Of a DNA stretch of 64,000 bases, positions 46,722 to 55,656 are shown one piece after another (the stretch's first letter is position 1; every line of letters starts with the position of its first letter). The notes beneath the pieces are model-generated. The model was not told the origin of the DNA and did no database searches. It saw only the letters and a list, made by a program, of their open reading frames with translations. Source of the DNA: Leptospirillum sp. Lineage in GTDB: Bacteria > Nitrospirota > Leptospirillia > Leptospirillales > Leptospirillaceae. Location of the stretch: NCBI GenBank assembly GCA_027315205.1, contig DAHUYM010000008.1, positions 62,001-126,000 of the forward strand, read 5' to 3'. Both the position numbers and the translations under genes were made by a program.

Positions 46722-48254
46722 TTGCGAAGAGTCTCATTTGAGAGGGATGAGAAAAAGGTAGAGAGCTATTCCGTACCGTTGGGAGTCCTTCTTTTAACTC
46801 TTTTCGTTTTATTCGTTTTCATGATTCTGTCATTTCAGAATCCTATCCCAAAAAACCTTGTCCATAGGACTTGTGGCCCTTGTCCCCTCGCACAGGTGCG
46901 ACTGGCAAGCATCGATGAACTCGAAAATGCCCAGAAAGATATCAACAAAAAGCTTGGGATCCCTCCTTCAGAACACGAAGGAACGGAAAAACCCGGCAAC
47001 CCCGTCGAGAGAAATCCTACCAATCCTTTGGTTAGCTGGGCTTTGGTCGCGATTGCGACCATGGGGATCGGGATCCTTCTATTAATCCTTCGGAAAGAAA
47101 GAAAAAAAATCCGCCATTTTGAAGATAATCCGCTTGGCATCCTTTCGAAGGATAGGGAACCCTTGTCTTTTGATGCCGGCAAACAAACTGCGACCCTTCC
47201 GGAGCTTCAACGTCCTGTCACCGAACTTTCCAACGCTCCTATCCCGGCGTTTCCCGAAGCGACCAAGACGCTGGAAGAAGAAACGACAGTTTTGACAGGA
47301 AAGCTGGATCGGTTTTTAAACGGGATGCGAGAACAGACCGGTCCACGGAAAGAGCAGTTCGATCTTTCGGTCCAGAGATTCGACCCGAAACTGAAATCGT
47401 TTTTCCATGTTGGGCAGGTGACGGGCAAACGATTTCCCGCAAACCATGTTTTGGGGTTTTTGAATGCAGACATGGCGAATGCTTGGATAGACATCCATTT
47501 TACAGAATGGGAAAAAAGTCCAAAGGCAAGTGAAGGGGGAACCGGTCCGATTATCTTCTCTATCGGATTTCCCTTTTTTGACAACAAAGGTCAGCTGTAT
47601 GCGCTTACGATATCGTGTGCGGATTGCCCCGAGCTTCCTTCTTCCTGGTATGAAGGCTTTAAGGAATTCATTCCGGATATACAGAAAATCCTTCTCGATT
47701 ATCCGAACCTGCGATATGCCCTTCCTACGGAAACCCGCAATATTGAAGGCGACCTGGATCTCAGGGCAGTCGAAAATCGCGTTTTTCTGGAAATTCAAAA
47801 AGGAACTCGCCTCGGAATCACTTTTACCCTTCTGTTTATAAAGCTGGCTTCTCCCGGAAAAGAAAATACGTCCTTATTCCTGAACAATGAATTTTTTCCG
47901 AGATTCAAGCGCTGGACGGAAGATACGCTTCGTCAAGGAGATTCGTTAACCGTTCTGCCGGAAAACGTGATCCTCATCCTTTTTCCGGAAACAAATCAAG
48001 CAGAAGCCAACTATGTTTTGGAACGCATTAACGAACGCTTCGAGTCCCTTTTGAGGGAATACAAAACCCAGCCGGTAAAACTATTCTCTAATTTCATCGA
48101 ATGGCGGAAGGGGTCCCCGATATCTCCCCAGATACTGCTCAAAAATGGACTTCGCTTCGACATCCCTCAGGAAAAATCCGAAGAACAACAACTCCTTGAA
48201 CATTTAAGAGGAAAGAAATTCCATTCACCCGGACCGGATCCGAACACCTTATGA
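46722..48254 (+). CDS. Two-TM protein with degenerate GGDEF-like domain
   Basis: The 510-residue product has TM segments near 18-40 and 105-126, with a short Cys-containing periplasmic loop between (CGPCPLA). A long cytoplasmic part ends in a fold resembling a diguanylate cyclase. In the segment RQGDSLTVLPENVILILFP the GGDEF signature position reads LPENV, so catalysis is not expected. It may bind a nucleotide or act structurally. The start is TTG 46722, 7 bases after AAAGGA (46709-46714). It is divergent from the class III cyclase. Confidence 0.55.
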   Translation: MRRVSFERDEKKVESYSVPLGVLLLTLFVLFVFMILSFQNPIPKNLVHRTCGPCPLAQVRLASIDELENAQKDINKKLGIPPSEHEGTEKPGNPVERNPTNPLVSWALVAIATMGIGILLLILRKERKKIRHFEDNPLGILSKDREPLSFDAGKQTATLPELQRPVTELSNAPIPAFPEATKTLEEETTVLTGKLDRFLNGMREQTGPRKEQFDLSVQRFDPKLKSFFHVGQVTGKRFPANHVLGFLNADMANAWIDIHFTEWEKSPKASEGGTGPIIFSIGFPFFDNKGQLYALTISCADCPELPSSWYEGFKEFIPDIQKILLDYPNLRYALPTETRNIEGDLDLRAVENRVFLEIQKGTRLGITFTLLFIKLASPGKENTSLFLNNEFFPRFKRWTEDTLRQGDSLTVLPENVILILFPETNQAEANYVLERINERFESLLREYKTQPVKLFSNFIEWRKGSPISPQILLKNGLRFDIPQEKSEEQQLLEHLRGKKFHSPGPDPNTL

Positions 48255-48290
48255 TCGAAGAGATTATCTTCAAAAAATATCGAACAGTTC

Positions 48291-48319
48291 TTGCATTTTT
48301 ACCTTGAAGGGTGTATACA
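48291..48319 (+). promoter_or_regulatory. Promoter of the NHL-repeat protein gene
   Basis: TTGCAT at 48291-48296 and TATACA at 48314-48319 are separated by 17 bases. The predicted leader is about 150 nt and holds a small CGCT...AGCG stem near 48430; no known riboswitch was recognised. Confidence 0.6.
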
Positions 48320-48478
48320 ATCTGCGATTCGAATAAGGTACGAAGAGCGAAGCCGTTTGCACTTATAATTCGATCCGGTTTTCAGTTGGCGGCTTACTCT
48401 TAATGGGCCGGAAGGGCTCAAAACCTTGTGTTCGCTTGAATCGAGCGATAGCGGCGGACTTTTCGTAAGGAGGGCACT

Positions 48479-49666
48479 TTGAAAAAGGGCAAAGAATTGG
48501 AGAGAAAAGGATTGTCGAACTGGAAGGCAGCAGCAAAGGTGATTTCTCTCGGTGTCGGTGCCACCCTTGTCCTGGGCGCTGGGGTCCAGGCTCAGGCCGT
48601 GACAGTTAGCACGGTAGCCGGCTCCTACCATGAGAGAGGGCATTTGGACGGCACAGGTCGTGAAGCGCGATTTGAATTCCCCCAAGGCATTGTGGCGGCA
48701 CCGGATGGCAGCATATATATCGCTGATACCGGAAACGACATGATCCGTAAGATTTCTTCGAATGGTCTGAAGGAATCCATGCCAACCCCCGCCCATCTCC
48801 AGCACTTGACCTATGAGGTCGAAACGATTGCGGGCGCAGATCACCGGGGTCGCTTCCGGGATGGGGTCGGAACCAATTCTCGTTTCAACAATCCGGAAGG
48901 ATTGGCCATCTCCCCTGATGGAAAAACCCTCTATGTTGCGGATTCCCGGAATAACAGGGTTCGAAAGATCGATCTTGCTACAAAAACGGTTTCCACTCTT
49001 GTGGGTAGGTCGTTCGCCGGCGGAAATGATGGGGTCGGTACAGGTGCCGGGTTGAATACACCCCGTGGAGTGGCCATCTCTCCTGATGGGAAAAACCTTT
49101 ACATTGCAGATTCTGGAAATAATGCGATTCGTAAGATGGATTTGGGTACGGGCCAGGTAACGACAATCGCAGGCGGTGGCGCATTCATGCCAGGCTATGC
49201 CGACGGTGTCGGAACACAGGCAACATTCAAGGAACCTCGCGGCTTGGCCATCTCTTCCGATGGACAGGTACTCTATATTGCGGATACAAGAAACAACCTG
49301 ATCCGGAAAATGGTGCTCGCGACAGGGAACGTATCAACGATTGCCGGTCATGCCGGTTTTCCTGGAACGCTCAACGGACCCGGACCTGATGCCTATTTTT
49401 ACCAGCCGGTCTCACTGGCGCTTGATGGAAACAAGCTGTATGTCGCCGACGGCGCGAATGCGGACATCCGTATGGTGGATCTCGGAACTGGAACCGTTTC
49501 AACGATTGCCGGGGCCACTCTCAATGGGGGTGTTCCGATTGCAGGCAGGGAAGACGGAGACGGAGTCGAAGGTCATTTCCAGTTTCCTGGAGCATTGACG
49601 ACCTTTCACGGCCTTATCTTCGTGACAGACTCGCCGGCGGATACCATCCGAGAGGTAAGCTTCTAA
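48479..49666 (+). CDS. Exported NHL-repeat beta-propeller protein
   Basis: This 395-residue protein has a signal peptide ending near AQAVTVS (about residue 42). It then carries roughly six NHL repeats with the pattern GLAISPDGKTLYVADSRNNRVRKID, separated by VSTLVG/VSTIAG linkers. This gives a six-bladed propeller, secreted or periplasmic, likely a binding scaffold. There is no lipobox. The start is TTG 48479 with AAGGAGG upstream. A strong terminator follows. The gene stands alone with its own promoter. Confidence 0.85.
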   Translation: MKKGKELERKGLSNWKAAAKVISLGVGATLVLGAGVQAQAVTVSTVAGSYHERGHLDGTGREARFEFPQGIVAAPDGSIYIADTGNDMIRKISSNGLKESMPTPAHLQHLTYEVETIAGADHRGRFRDGVGTNSRFNNPEGLAISPDGKTLYVADSRNNRVRKIDLATKTVSTLVGRSFAGGNDGVGTGAGLNTPRGVAISPDGKNLYIADSGNNAIRKMDLGTGQVTTIAGGGAFMPGYADGVGTQATFKEPRGLAISSDGQVLYIADTRNNLIRKMVLATGNVSTIAGHAGFPGTLNGPGPDAYFYQPVSLALDGNKLYVADGANADIRMVDLGTGTVSTIAGATLNGGVPIAGREDGDGVEGHFQFPGALTTFHGLIFVTDSPADTIREVSF

Positions 49667-49691
49667 TAATTCCTCTAGACCATCGCATCCT

Positions 49692-49735
49692 TAAAAAAGG
49701 GAGCGGGGAGAACATTCCTCGCTCCCTTTTTATTT
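49692..49735 (+). terminator. Rho-independent terminator after the NHL-repeat gene
   Basis: GGGAGCG pairs with CGCTCCC around a short loop, with A-rich sequence before and a T run after (from 49727). It is bidirectional in appearance. Confidence 0.88.
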
Positions 49736-49778
49736 TGTTTCACACCTGAACTCTACGAAATAAAGGAGCGACGAACAC

Positions 49779-50693
49779 ATGTCCGAACCTAAATTTCGGT
49801 CTCCGTCGAATCTTGCCCGTATGGTGAAAATCCACCGGTTGACCGGTTCCATGCCGTTGGCGTTTCATTTCCTTCGCAACGGATCGGTAAAACCTGCCCT
49901 GCATTATCTTGAAAAAGGAGGAAAATTTATTTTTGAACAGGGTCGATGGATCGCCAAATACGGACATCAATCGATTCTGGTCGACAGATTACATGGAAAA
50001 CAGTTTCATATTTTAGAGCATTTGGATCCCATCGAATTTAGCGGATGGAATATTTCATATTCGCTCTCCGGAGAAATTACAATCCAATACGATGACAGGA
50101 AGATACAGTTCGATTCGTATGACGGAATTATCAACATGGTTGAATTTTTCTCCGAATACGAGTGTTTGTTTGTCAAAGGAAAAACAGTCATCGATATTGG
50201 CGCATACCGGGGAGAAAGTCCGTTGTATTTCTTGCTCAAGGGAGCCCAAAAAGTATTGGCCATCGAACCAAACAAAGAACATTTTTCGATTGCATCCGAA
50301 AGGATTATGAAGAATGGATTTTCCGATAAAATTGATATCCGCAATGTGGGTTTGGGCAATGAGGTCCATGAGTTTGATTCTCGATCTGGTGGCTTGGAAG
50401 CAGGTCCTCTCTGGTCAATGGAAGATTTCCAGAAATGGATAGCGGGGAATAAAGATAAAGACTGTGACCTTGTCATGAAGATTGATTGTGAAGGCTGTGA
50501 ATATGTTTTATATAAAAAGCCTGAATTCGTGTCGGAATGGAAAAATCTTGGTTTGAAAGAATTTGTAATGGAATACCATGAAGGCGACGTCTTAACTTTG
50601 GTTAAAAACTGGAGTTCGAACGGGTTTTACGTGTACCGGATCGTTCAAAAAAGCCACGATTGTGGCATTATTCACGGAATCTTGAGGGATTAG
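49779..50693 (+). CDS. FkbM-family SAM-dependent methyltransferase
   Basis: The 304-residue Rossmann methyltransferase has the SAM motif TVIDIGAYRGESPLYF near residue 136, VLAIEPNKEHF as the acidic-loop strand, and LVMKIDCEGCEYVL, the FkbM-type catalytic region. FkbM enzymes methylate sugars or polyketide hydroxyls. No surface-sugar cluster is adjacent, so the substrate is unknown. The gene is distinctly more AT-rich than its neighbours, which suggests horizontal acquisition. AAGGAG lies about 11 bases before the ATG. It overlaps the convergent TPR gene by 4 bases. Confidence 0.88.
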   Translation: MSEPKFRSPSNLARMVKIHRLTGSMPLAFHFLRNGSVKPALHYLEKGGKFIFEQGRWIAKYGHQSILVDRLHGKQFHILEHLDPIEFSGWNISYSLSGEITIQYDDRKIQFDSYDGIINMVEFFSEYECLFVKGKTVIDIGAYRGESPLYFLLKGAQKVLAIEPNKEHFSIASERIMKNGFSDKIDIRNVGLGNEVHEFDSRSGGLEAGPLWSMEDFQKWIAGNKDKDCDLVMKIDCEGCEYVLYKKPEFVSEWKNLGLKEFVMEYHEGDVLTLVKNWSSNGFYVYRIVQKSHDCGIIHGILRD

Positions 50694-51628
50694 GATGAGG
50701 GAGCCGGCCAATGAAGAAGGATGGATTCGCTCCCCGATATTGGGGGGATTTTTTTTAAAAGCTGCCGGGAGAGCAGATAATCTTTTTGTGCCAGTACTTT
50801 ATTCCCTTGTAAAAGGCGAATCTGGTAAGCCACGATGATATGCCGGGTAGCTTCATCCCAATTTTCCAGATGATAATTCGCCAACGCGCCCCCTTCTGAA
50901 TCGAACGCGATACCATCGGAATTCCCGATTCCCCTGTCGAGCTTCAGCGCCGTTTTAAAAGCAGTACGGGCATCCTTGTAGTTGTTTATTGCAAGATACA
51001 CACCTCCGATGTTGGCCCAATTGCCAGCTTCGTTTCTTTTATTTCCCAGACTGCGATTGATGGCTTGGGCATTTTGAAAGTTCTTCAGCGAATCGTTCCA
51101 TTTGTCTTCGATGGCATTTGACAAACCAAGTGTATTGAAAAGGTGTGCTTTGGTTTCGTGCTTGATTCTCGATGAGGGAAGGGGATTGATGAGAGTGAAG
51201 GCCTTTTCAATGAATTCATTCGCCTGGGCCGTGTTCTTGAGGGCAATTTCCGTATCCCCGATCAGGGAAAAGGTTTGGGCCTCAAGGATCGGATCTTTTA
51301 GAACTTCACAAATCAGTAAGGCACGCTGGAACCATGAAAGAGCCCTGGGGTATTGTCCCAACGCATTGTAAATATACCCGATACGATTCATGTCGATAAG
51401 CGTGTTTTGGAGATCTCCGGAAAGTTGATGATTTTTCAGAGCGGAGCGAACGAGGAACAAGGCCTGTTCAGGCTGGTTTCTTTCGAATGCTTCATTGGCT
51501 TCGGAAAGGGAATTCCTTGCCATGCGGAGGTTCTTGGGGGTTTGATCATGGGACGCACAACCGGCAAAAGTGAAAACGGAAATCAGCGTCGTTAGCACGA
51601 GAAATCCTGAAATGCGCCGCACTTTCAA
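50690..51628 (-). CDS. TPR lipoprotein at the end of the Mla-type operon
   Basis: The 312-residue lipoprotein has a lipobox TFAGC near residue 20-24 and at least five TPR-like helical pairs (for example IDMNRIGYIYNALGQYPRAL and NWANIGGVYLAINNYKDAR). The start is TTG 51628 or GTG two codons later. It overlaps the MlaD-like stop by 4 bases, so it is translationally coupled to the MCE transport genes. It may take the place of an outer-membrane or periplasmic component (MlaA or MlaC), neither of which is seen here. Confidence 0.72.
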   Translation of the reverse strand: MKVRRISGFLVLTTLISVFTFAGCASHDQTPKNLRMARNSLSEANEAFERNQPEQALFLVRSALKNHQLSGDLQNTLIDMNRIGYIYNALGQYPRALSWFQRALLICEVLKDPILEAQTFSLIGDTEIALKNTAQANEFIEKAFTLINPLPSSRIKHETKAHLFNTLGLSNAIEDKWNDSLKNFQNAQAINRSLGNKRNEAGNWANIGGVYLAINNYKDARTAFKTALKLDRGIGNSDGIAFDSEGGALANYHLENWDEATRHIIVAYQIRLLQGNKVLAQKDYLLSRQLLKKIPPISGSESILLHWPAPSS

Positions 51629-52560
51629 GGTTTCTTCCCGGTTCCATCAGAAGTGGACGGAAAAGTGAGGGGCGCCCTGGATGGATCGCCGATTTGGGGA
51701 AGCTGGGATGGGATGATGATCAGGTTCTTGATCGGCCAACTCTGTTTCAGTCCTTCTACGATATTATCGGCATTGGTGACGGTGTTCCGAGTGTCATGAA
51801 TCAGCATGAGAGTCGATTGTGAGATTGGGGAGAGCTGAGGTGTCGCATTCTTCACGTCCCGGATCGCAGATTGGAGATCGGACATCATCGTTGGCAGATT
51901 TTTCGTGGCATTCTTTATTTTTTCGCTCGTACTCTGGATATTTCCTACCGTGTCCCGCAGGTCGTCGTAAAGTTCTTCTCTCTTAAGGAACGCCCCTACA
52001 GTTCCTTTCCCCCTGTCGATCGAATCGGTCAGATCGGCGATGTTCGAAACAATCCTTTGAAGCTCGAGAATGGTCGGGTTCAGCTTCGCCATGATCTGCT
52101 CGAAGGTGAGAGGGGTTTCGGAACGGATTCTGTGATTGGGGTAAATCACCGGAAGCCAGGGGGATCCCAAACTGATGCGAAGGGTCACATCTCCGGAAAT
52201 GATCCCGGATTTTTTGATGCTGACGAAGGAATCATTTCGGATCTTGTTCTGGTATTTGGCGAGGAGTTCCATATCGACCTTGACCTGGTTCAGTTTCGTA
52301 AAATCTACCGACTTGACCGAACCGATCGGAATACCGGCAAGTTTGACGGGGATGCCGGGAACAATCCCGTAGGATTGATCGAGAATCGTATAGATGATGT
52401 ACCTCTTGTCAAAGGCATGCTGATTGACCGCAACTTCGTACAAACCAAAAATAAGTCCAAGAAGAGGGATCAATAGAAAGAAAGCGGCGATCCGTTCCAG
52501 TTTTTTTTCGCTTGTCCTGTGAACATAATGCAGTTTCATGCCGTCAACGGACCTCTTCAA
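51625..52560 (-). CDS. mlaD: MlaD-like MCE-domain lipid transport protein
   Basis: The 311-residue protein has one TM segment near 24-44 and an MCE domain at about 55-135 (YGIVPGIPVKLAGIPIGSVKSVDF). A long C-terminal helical region then ends in a Pro-rich tail. MCE proteins form hexameric rings that carry phospholipids between the membranes. ATG 52560 or 52539 could be the start. It lies downstream of the ATPase and permease genes. Confidence 0.9.
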   Translation of the reverse strand: MKRSVDGMKLHYVHRTSEKKLERIAAFFLLIPLLGLIFGLYEVAVNQHAFDKRYIIYTILDQSYGIVPGIPVKLAGIPIGSVKSVDFTKLNQVKVDMELLAKYQNKIRNDSFVSIKKSGIISGDVTLRISLGSPWLPVIYPNHRIRSETPLTFEQIMAKLNPTILELQRIVSNIADLTDSIDRGKGTVGAFLKREELYDDLRDTVGNIQSTSEKIKNATKNLPTMMSDLQSAIRDVKNATPQLSPISQSTLMLIHDTRNTVTNADNIVEGLKQSWPIKNLIIIPSQLPQIGDPSRAPLTFPSTSDGTGKKP

Positions 52561-52593
52561 GCATGAATTTTGAGAACGGCATGAAATTGTGTT

Positions 52594-53373
52594 TCATAAG
52601 GTCGCTTTTTCCTCTAATTGGCCACCATCCGTACTCCATGGGGCATAAAAATTTTCTCGAAGCTTTACGATCCGAGCCTCGTCGACTTCCTTGATAGCCC
52701 GACCTTCGCAGATTTCATAATACCGGCTGAACACTCCGATCGGGAGCAACGGTTTGCGGGATAGAGTAAAGATGGTTGTTTCCCCTTTTTCCCGAACTTT
52801 TTTGAGAATACTCCGGAGAAACAGGAACCCTTCATGGTCCAGACCTTCGATCGGATCGTCCAGAATAAGCAGCTTCGGATCGAATATAAGAGCCCTCAGA
52901 AGGCCAACGGTCTTGATCATATTGATGCTCAGTTCAAATGGCAAGCAACTCTGAATGGGTAGCAGGCAATTTTCATCCAGGATCCTGTCGACAATCTGAT
53001 TGGCGCGACTTTGCGAATGGTTCGCGACAAATTGGAGAGGAAAGGCAAGATTTGAACGGACGGAACGATTTTGAATGAGAATACCCTTGTCCGGAAGAAT
53101 ACCGATCTTATGACGGACATTATACAGGATACGGCTGCTGGGATTTTTCATGCTTCTGTCGAACGCCTCATAAATACCTGAGTCGAGGAAAAGAAGTCCC
53201 ATGATCGATTTCACAAACATGGATTTTCCCGATCCGCTGGTTCCCAGAAGGAGAATGTGTTCTCCCTCATAAATTGAAAAATTCACGTCCCGGAGAAGGA
53301 TAGATTCCTCATCCAGGGAATACCGGAAGGAAGCATCTTTTATCCGGATGATCGGTTTCGTACGTTCCGTCAA
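52594..53373 (-). CDS. mlaF: MlaF-like ABC ATPase with degenerate signature motif
   Basis: The 259-residue ATPase of an MCE transporter has Walker A GTSGSGKSMF and Walker B LLILDDPIEGLD. The signature helix is aberrant: where [13 protein letters not shown] is expected, it reads LSINMIKTVGLLRAL. The ATP hydrolysis interface may therefore be altered. The H-loop position reads TLSRKP, with no clear His. The start is TTG 53373, with GGAG upstream and 23 bases after the permease stop. Confidence 0.8.
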   Translation of the reverse strand: MTERTKPIIRIKDASFRYSLDEESILLRDVNFSIYEGEHILLLGTSGSGKSMFVKSIMGLLFLDSGIYEAFDRSMKNPSSRILYNVRHKIGILPDKGILIQNRSVRSNLAFPLQFVANHSQSRANQIVDRILDENCLLPIQSCLPFELSINMIKTVGLLRALIFDPKLLILDDPIEGLDHEGFLFLRSILKKVREKGETTIFTLSRKPLLPIGVFSRYYEICEGRAIKEVDEARIVKLRENFYAPWSTDGGQLEEKATL

Positions 53374-53396
53374 GAGCTCCACTCCTAGGCCGTTTC

Positions 53397-54179
53397 TTAT
53401 AAAAGAGATGAAAAAACGAGAAAAAGGGTCGAAAACGCCGTGCACAAGACGATTGCGTTCACCAATGCCCGGGTTGTCTGTTGGGGCACGTCCGTAGGAG
53501 ATTGCCCAACCTTGAGACCATGATAGGTCCCGACGGCCGCGACGATAAACCCATAGACCACCCCTTCAAGGATAGGGATAAGAAGATCGGTAAGCGTGAT
53601 GCTGCGCTCAAGCTCCAGAATCAGAGATACAGGGGGCATGGACATTCCGAAAAACGCCATAAGAAACCCCCCGAAAAAAGAAAACAAAGCGAAGTAAAAC
53701 GAAAGAGCTACCGTCGAGATGACAACCCCGAAGATTTTCGGGGTGATCAAGAAATAAGAAAGGTTGGCCCCCATCATTTCAATCGTATCGAGTTCGCCGG
53801 ATACCCGCATGTTTCCGATTTCGACCGATAATGCAGACGTCGATCGGGCGATTACGATGAGAGCCGTCGCGAACGGTCCGACGATCCGGAGGATGACGTG
53901 AAGTATGATCGGTCCGACGAGATTCTGGATTCCGAGCTTTGGAAGTTCGATTCCGGCTTCGGCGACCGTTCCCATTCCTATGAGAACGCTCACGATCGTG
54001 AGGATCGGAATTGCATCGAGTCCCGTCAGGAGAATCTGGTTGAAAAGGAGCGGAATGGAGTTTCGCCGCCGGATCAGGATTCCCGTGAAGTCCAGGAAGC
54101 TGGTGAGAATAATTTGGGCCAAATCGCGCAGATAAAAATAGATGTTGAAAAAATTTGAATATGCGAGATAGTTTTCCAA
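53397..54179 (-). CDS. mlaE: MlaE-like permease
   Basis: The 260-residue polytopic inner-membrane protein has five to six helices and the MlaE signatures IARSTSALSVEIGNMRVSGE and VGTYHGLKVG. With the ATPase and MCE protein it forms a phospholipid transporter that keeps outer-membrane lipid asymmetry or moves lipids outward. The gene is 27 bases after an exported hypothetical protein, probably in the same operon. Confidence 0.93.
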   Translation of the reverse strand: MENYLAYSNFFNIYFYLRDLAQIILTSFLDFTGILIRRRNSIPLLFNQILLTGLDAIPILTIVSVLIGMGTVAEAGIELPKLGIQNLVGPIILHVILRIVGPFATALIVIARSTSALSVEIGNMRVSGELDTIEMMGANLSYFLITPKIFGVVISTVALSFYFALFSFFGGFLMAFFGMSMPPVSLILELERSITLTDLLIPILEGVVYGFIVAAVGTYHGLKVGQSPTDVPQQTTRALVNAIVLCTAFSTLFLVFSSLL

Positions 54180-54206
54180 ATCCCCACCTACTTTACATAA
54201 TATATC

Positions 54207-54896
54207 TTATTTGCGATTCAGGTCTTCCGTCTCCTGACCTTTCCGGGGATTGCCGAGGAAAGAGCTTACAAAATGATTCACCTTGAGAGAATCCCATTTT
54301 TTTATAGGAAGCATCCTCCTCCATGCCGTAAAAAGAATGGGTGTCTTCATGGTTTGGGTGCGGATCAGGATAACGGCATAACCGAATTGCTCTTGAGAGG
54401 TAAACGCCGATTGATTTCCAATCTGGGTTCCCAGGCGCCGAACTTCGGAAAGCGTGTCCGCGTCGAGGCGTTTTGGGTCATATAAAATCAGGATATTTCC
54501 TTTGTGCAGCACATTGACTATTGTGCATGGGGAAATAGGCCCTTCGATATCGTTTCGGGGAATTAAATTGGGCCGGAAAAGACCCGATGTCGGGGGATCC
54601 GAGTTGTAGGCGAAAACCTTGCAGTCCGCTTCGCTGTCGGCCTGTCGGTACCCAAGGCTCGCAAATCGCTGGATGCCGGAACGGATGGGGTTGAACGGCT
54701 GGTTCGAGCCTCCGAACGTGGAACCAAACATTGGCAAGGGGGAAGCCCCAAAACCGGATTGGCTGTCAGCAATGCCCCGTCCGGGCAATGTCAAAGCACT
54801 AAGGAGAACCGATAGACAAACGATACCGAAAATCAGTATATTGGCCCTTGTCGGGGCTATACGGATTTTCGCTGTCATCAACATGATCCTGTTCAT
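54207..54896 (-). CDS. Exported protein of unknown function
   Basis: The 229-residue product has a signal peptide (hydrophobic about 20-40, ending GRGIADS), and the mature part contains two cysteines (in ADCKVFAYN and SPCTIVNV). No family was recognised. It starts at ATG 54896 (or a second Met four codons later) and is divergent from the candidate barrel gene by 23 bases. It precedes the Mla-type genes and may be their first operon member. Confidence 0.55.
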   Translation of the reverse strand: MNRIMLMTAKIRIAPTRANILIFGIVCLSVLLSALTLPGRGIADSQSGFGASPLPMFGSTFGGSNQPFNPIRSGIQRFASLGYRQADSEADCKVFAYNSDPPTSGLFRPNLIPRNDIEGPISPCTIVNVLHKGNILILYDPKRLDADTLSEVRRLGTQIGNQSAFTSQEQFGYAVILIRTQTMKTPILFTAWRRMLPIKKWDSLKVNHFVSSFLGNPRKGQETEDLNRK

Positions 54897-54919
54897 TTCT
54901 CAACCACTCCCGATAAAAA

Positions 54920-55468
54920 ATGACTTGCATGAAGGAGAGTAACATTCCCAAAATTTGGTTTCAATCCACGGCTATCTCGCTTTTTGCCCTGTTTTGCGTC
55001 TCCGCAACCGTTCTTTCCGAAAAGGCGTATGCCGATCCGACCCCAAGTATTTTCGGCGAGTTTATCCCGGGATCCATTGATCCCCAGGACTCCGCCTTCA
55101 AGACGGGGATGGGATGGGGCGGTGGCGTTTTCTGGGATGTTTTTGTCAATTCGTTCCTGTTCTTCCGAGGCGGAATCAAGGCGGAGAATTTTGTCGATCC
55201 GGGGATCTTCCTCTTTCCTGCGACGATCGGTCTCGGAGCCCGACTGACCCAGGGAAGCCCTGGTGATCTCTATATCTTGGCGGATGTCGGTTTTGCCCCA
55301 TCGTTTTATCCCGGTGGAGCGTCTGTCACCGCTTATTATGACGGAGGCTTGGGATATTCGTTCAAGCGTCTCTTTTTCGAAGCCAAGGTCTCCGTTGTCC
55401 CGAATGCCAATTTTGTCGGTGGCACACTCCTGTATTTCCCTTTGACCGTTGGGATCCACCTCTTTTGA
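54920..55468 (+). CDS. Small candidate outer-membrane barrel protein
   Basis: The 182-residue product has a signal peptide ending near KAYADP (about residue 39). The mature part alternates Gly- and aromatic-rich strands (WGGGVFWDVFVNSFLFFRGG, TAYYDGGLGYSF) and ends with HLF, a C-terminal Phe as expected for a barrel recognised by the Bam machinery. No specific family was recognised. ATG 54920 or 54929 could start it. A terminator follows. Confidence 0.55.
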   Translation: MTCMKESNIPKIWFQSTAISLFALFCVSATVLSEKAYADPTPSIFGEFIPGSIDPQDSAFKTGMGWGGGVFWDVFVNSFLFFRGGIKAENFVDPGIFLFPATIGLGARLTQGSPGDLYILADVGFAPSFYPGGASVTAYYDGGLGYSFKRLFFEAKVSVVPNANFVGGTLLYFPLTVGIHLF

Positions 55469-55477
55469 TGCCGAATA

Positions 55478-55511
55478 AAAAAAAGGAGGGGCAATCGCCC
55501 CCCCTTTTTTC
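55478..55511 (+). terminator. Rho-independent terminator after the candidate barrel gene
   Basis: A GGGGC/GCCCC stem with one outer mismatch and an AATC loop is followed by T6. An A run precedes the stem. Confidence 0.8.
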
Positions 55512-55656
55512 CTTACTCACAAAGTGTGATTTATGAAGACCTTTAACCCGTTTCTTTCTTATAACTAATCGAAGCTTGTCTTTGAGCTTGAACTGTTGCT
55601 AAGAGCGAGAAACCGAGGAACCTCATACACTTTGTTTCTAGGAAACCAAACGACTG
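55512..55656. other. Gap between the candidate barrel terminator and cspA
   Basis: About 145 bases lie downstream of both converging genes. A GTTTC/GAAAC mini-stem near 55635-55650 is the only structure seen. It is too weak to call a terminator. Confidence 0.4.

Noticed and set aside
48320-48478. Leader of the NHL-repeat gene as a riboswitch (for example c-di-GMP type)
   Set aside because: Known c-di-GMP-I core words were not found; only a small CGCT/AGCG stem is present.
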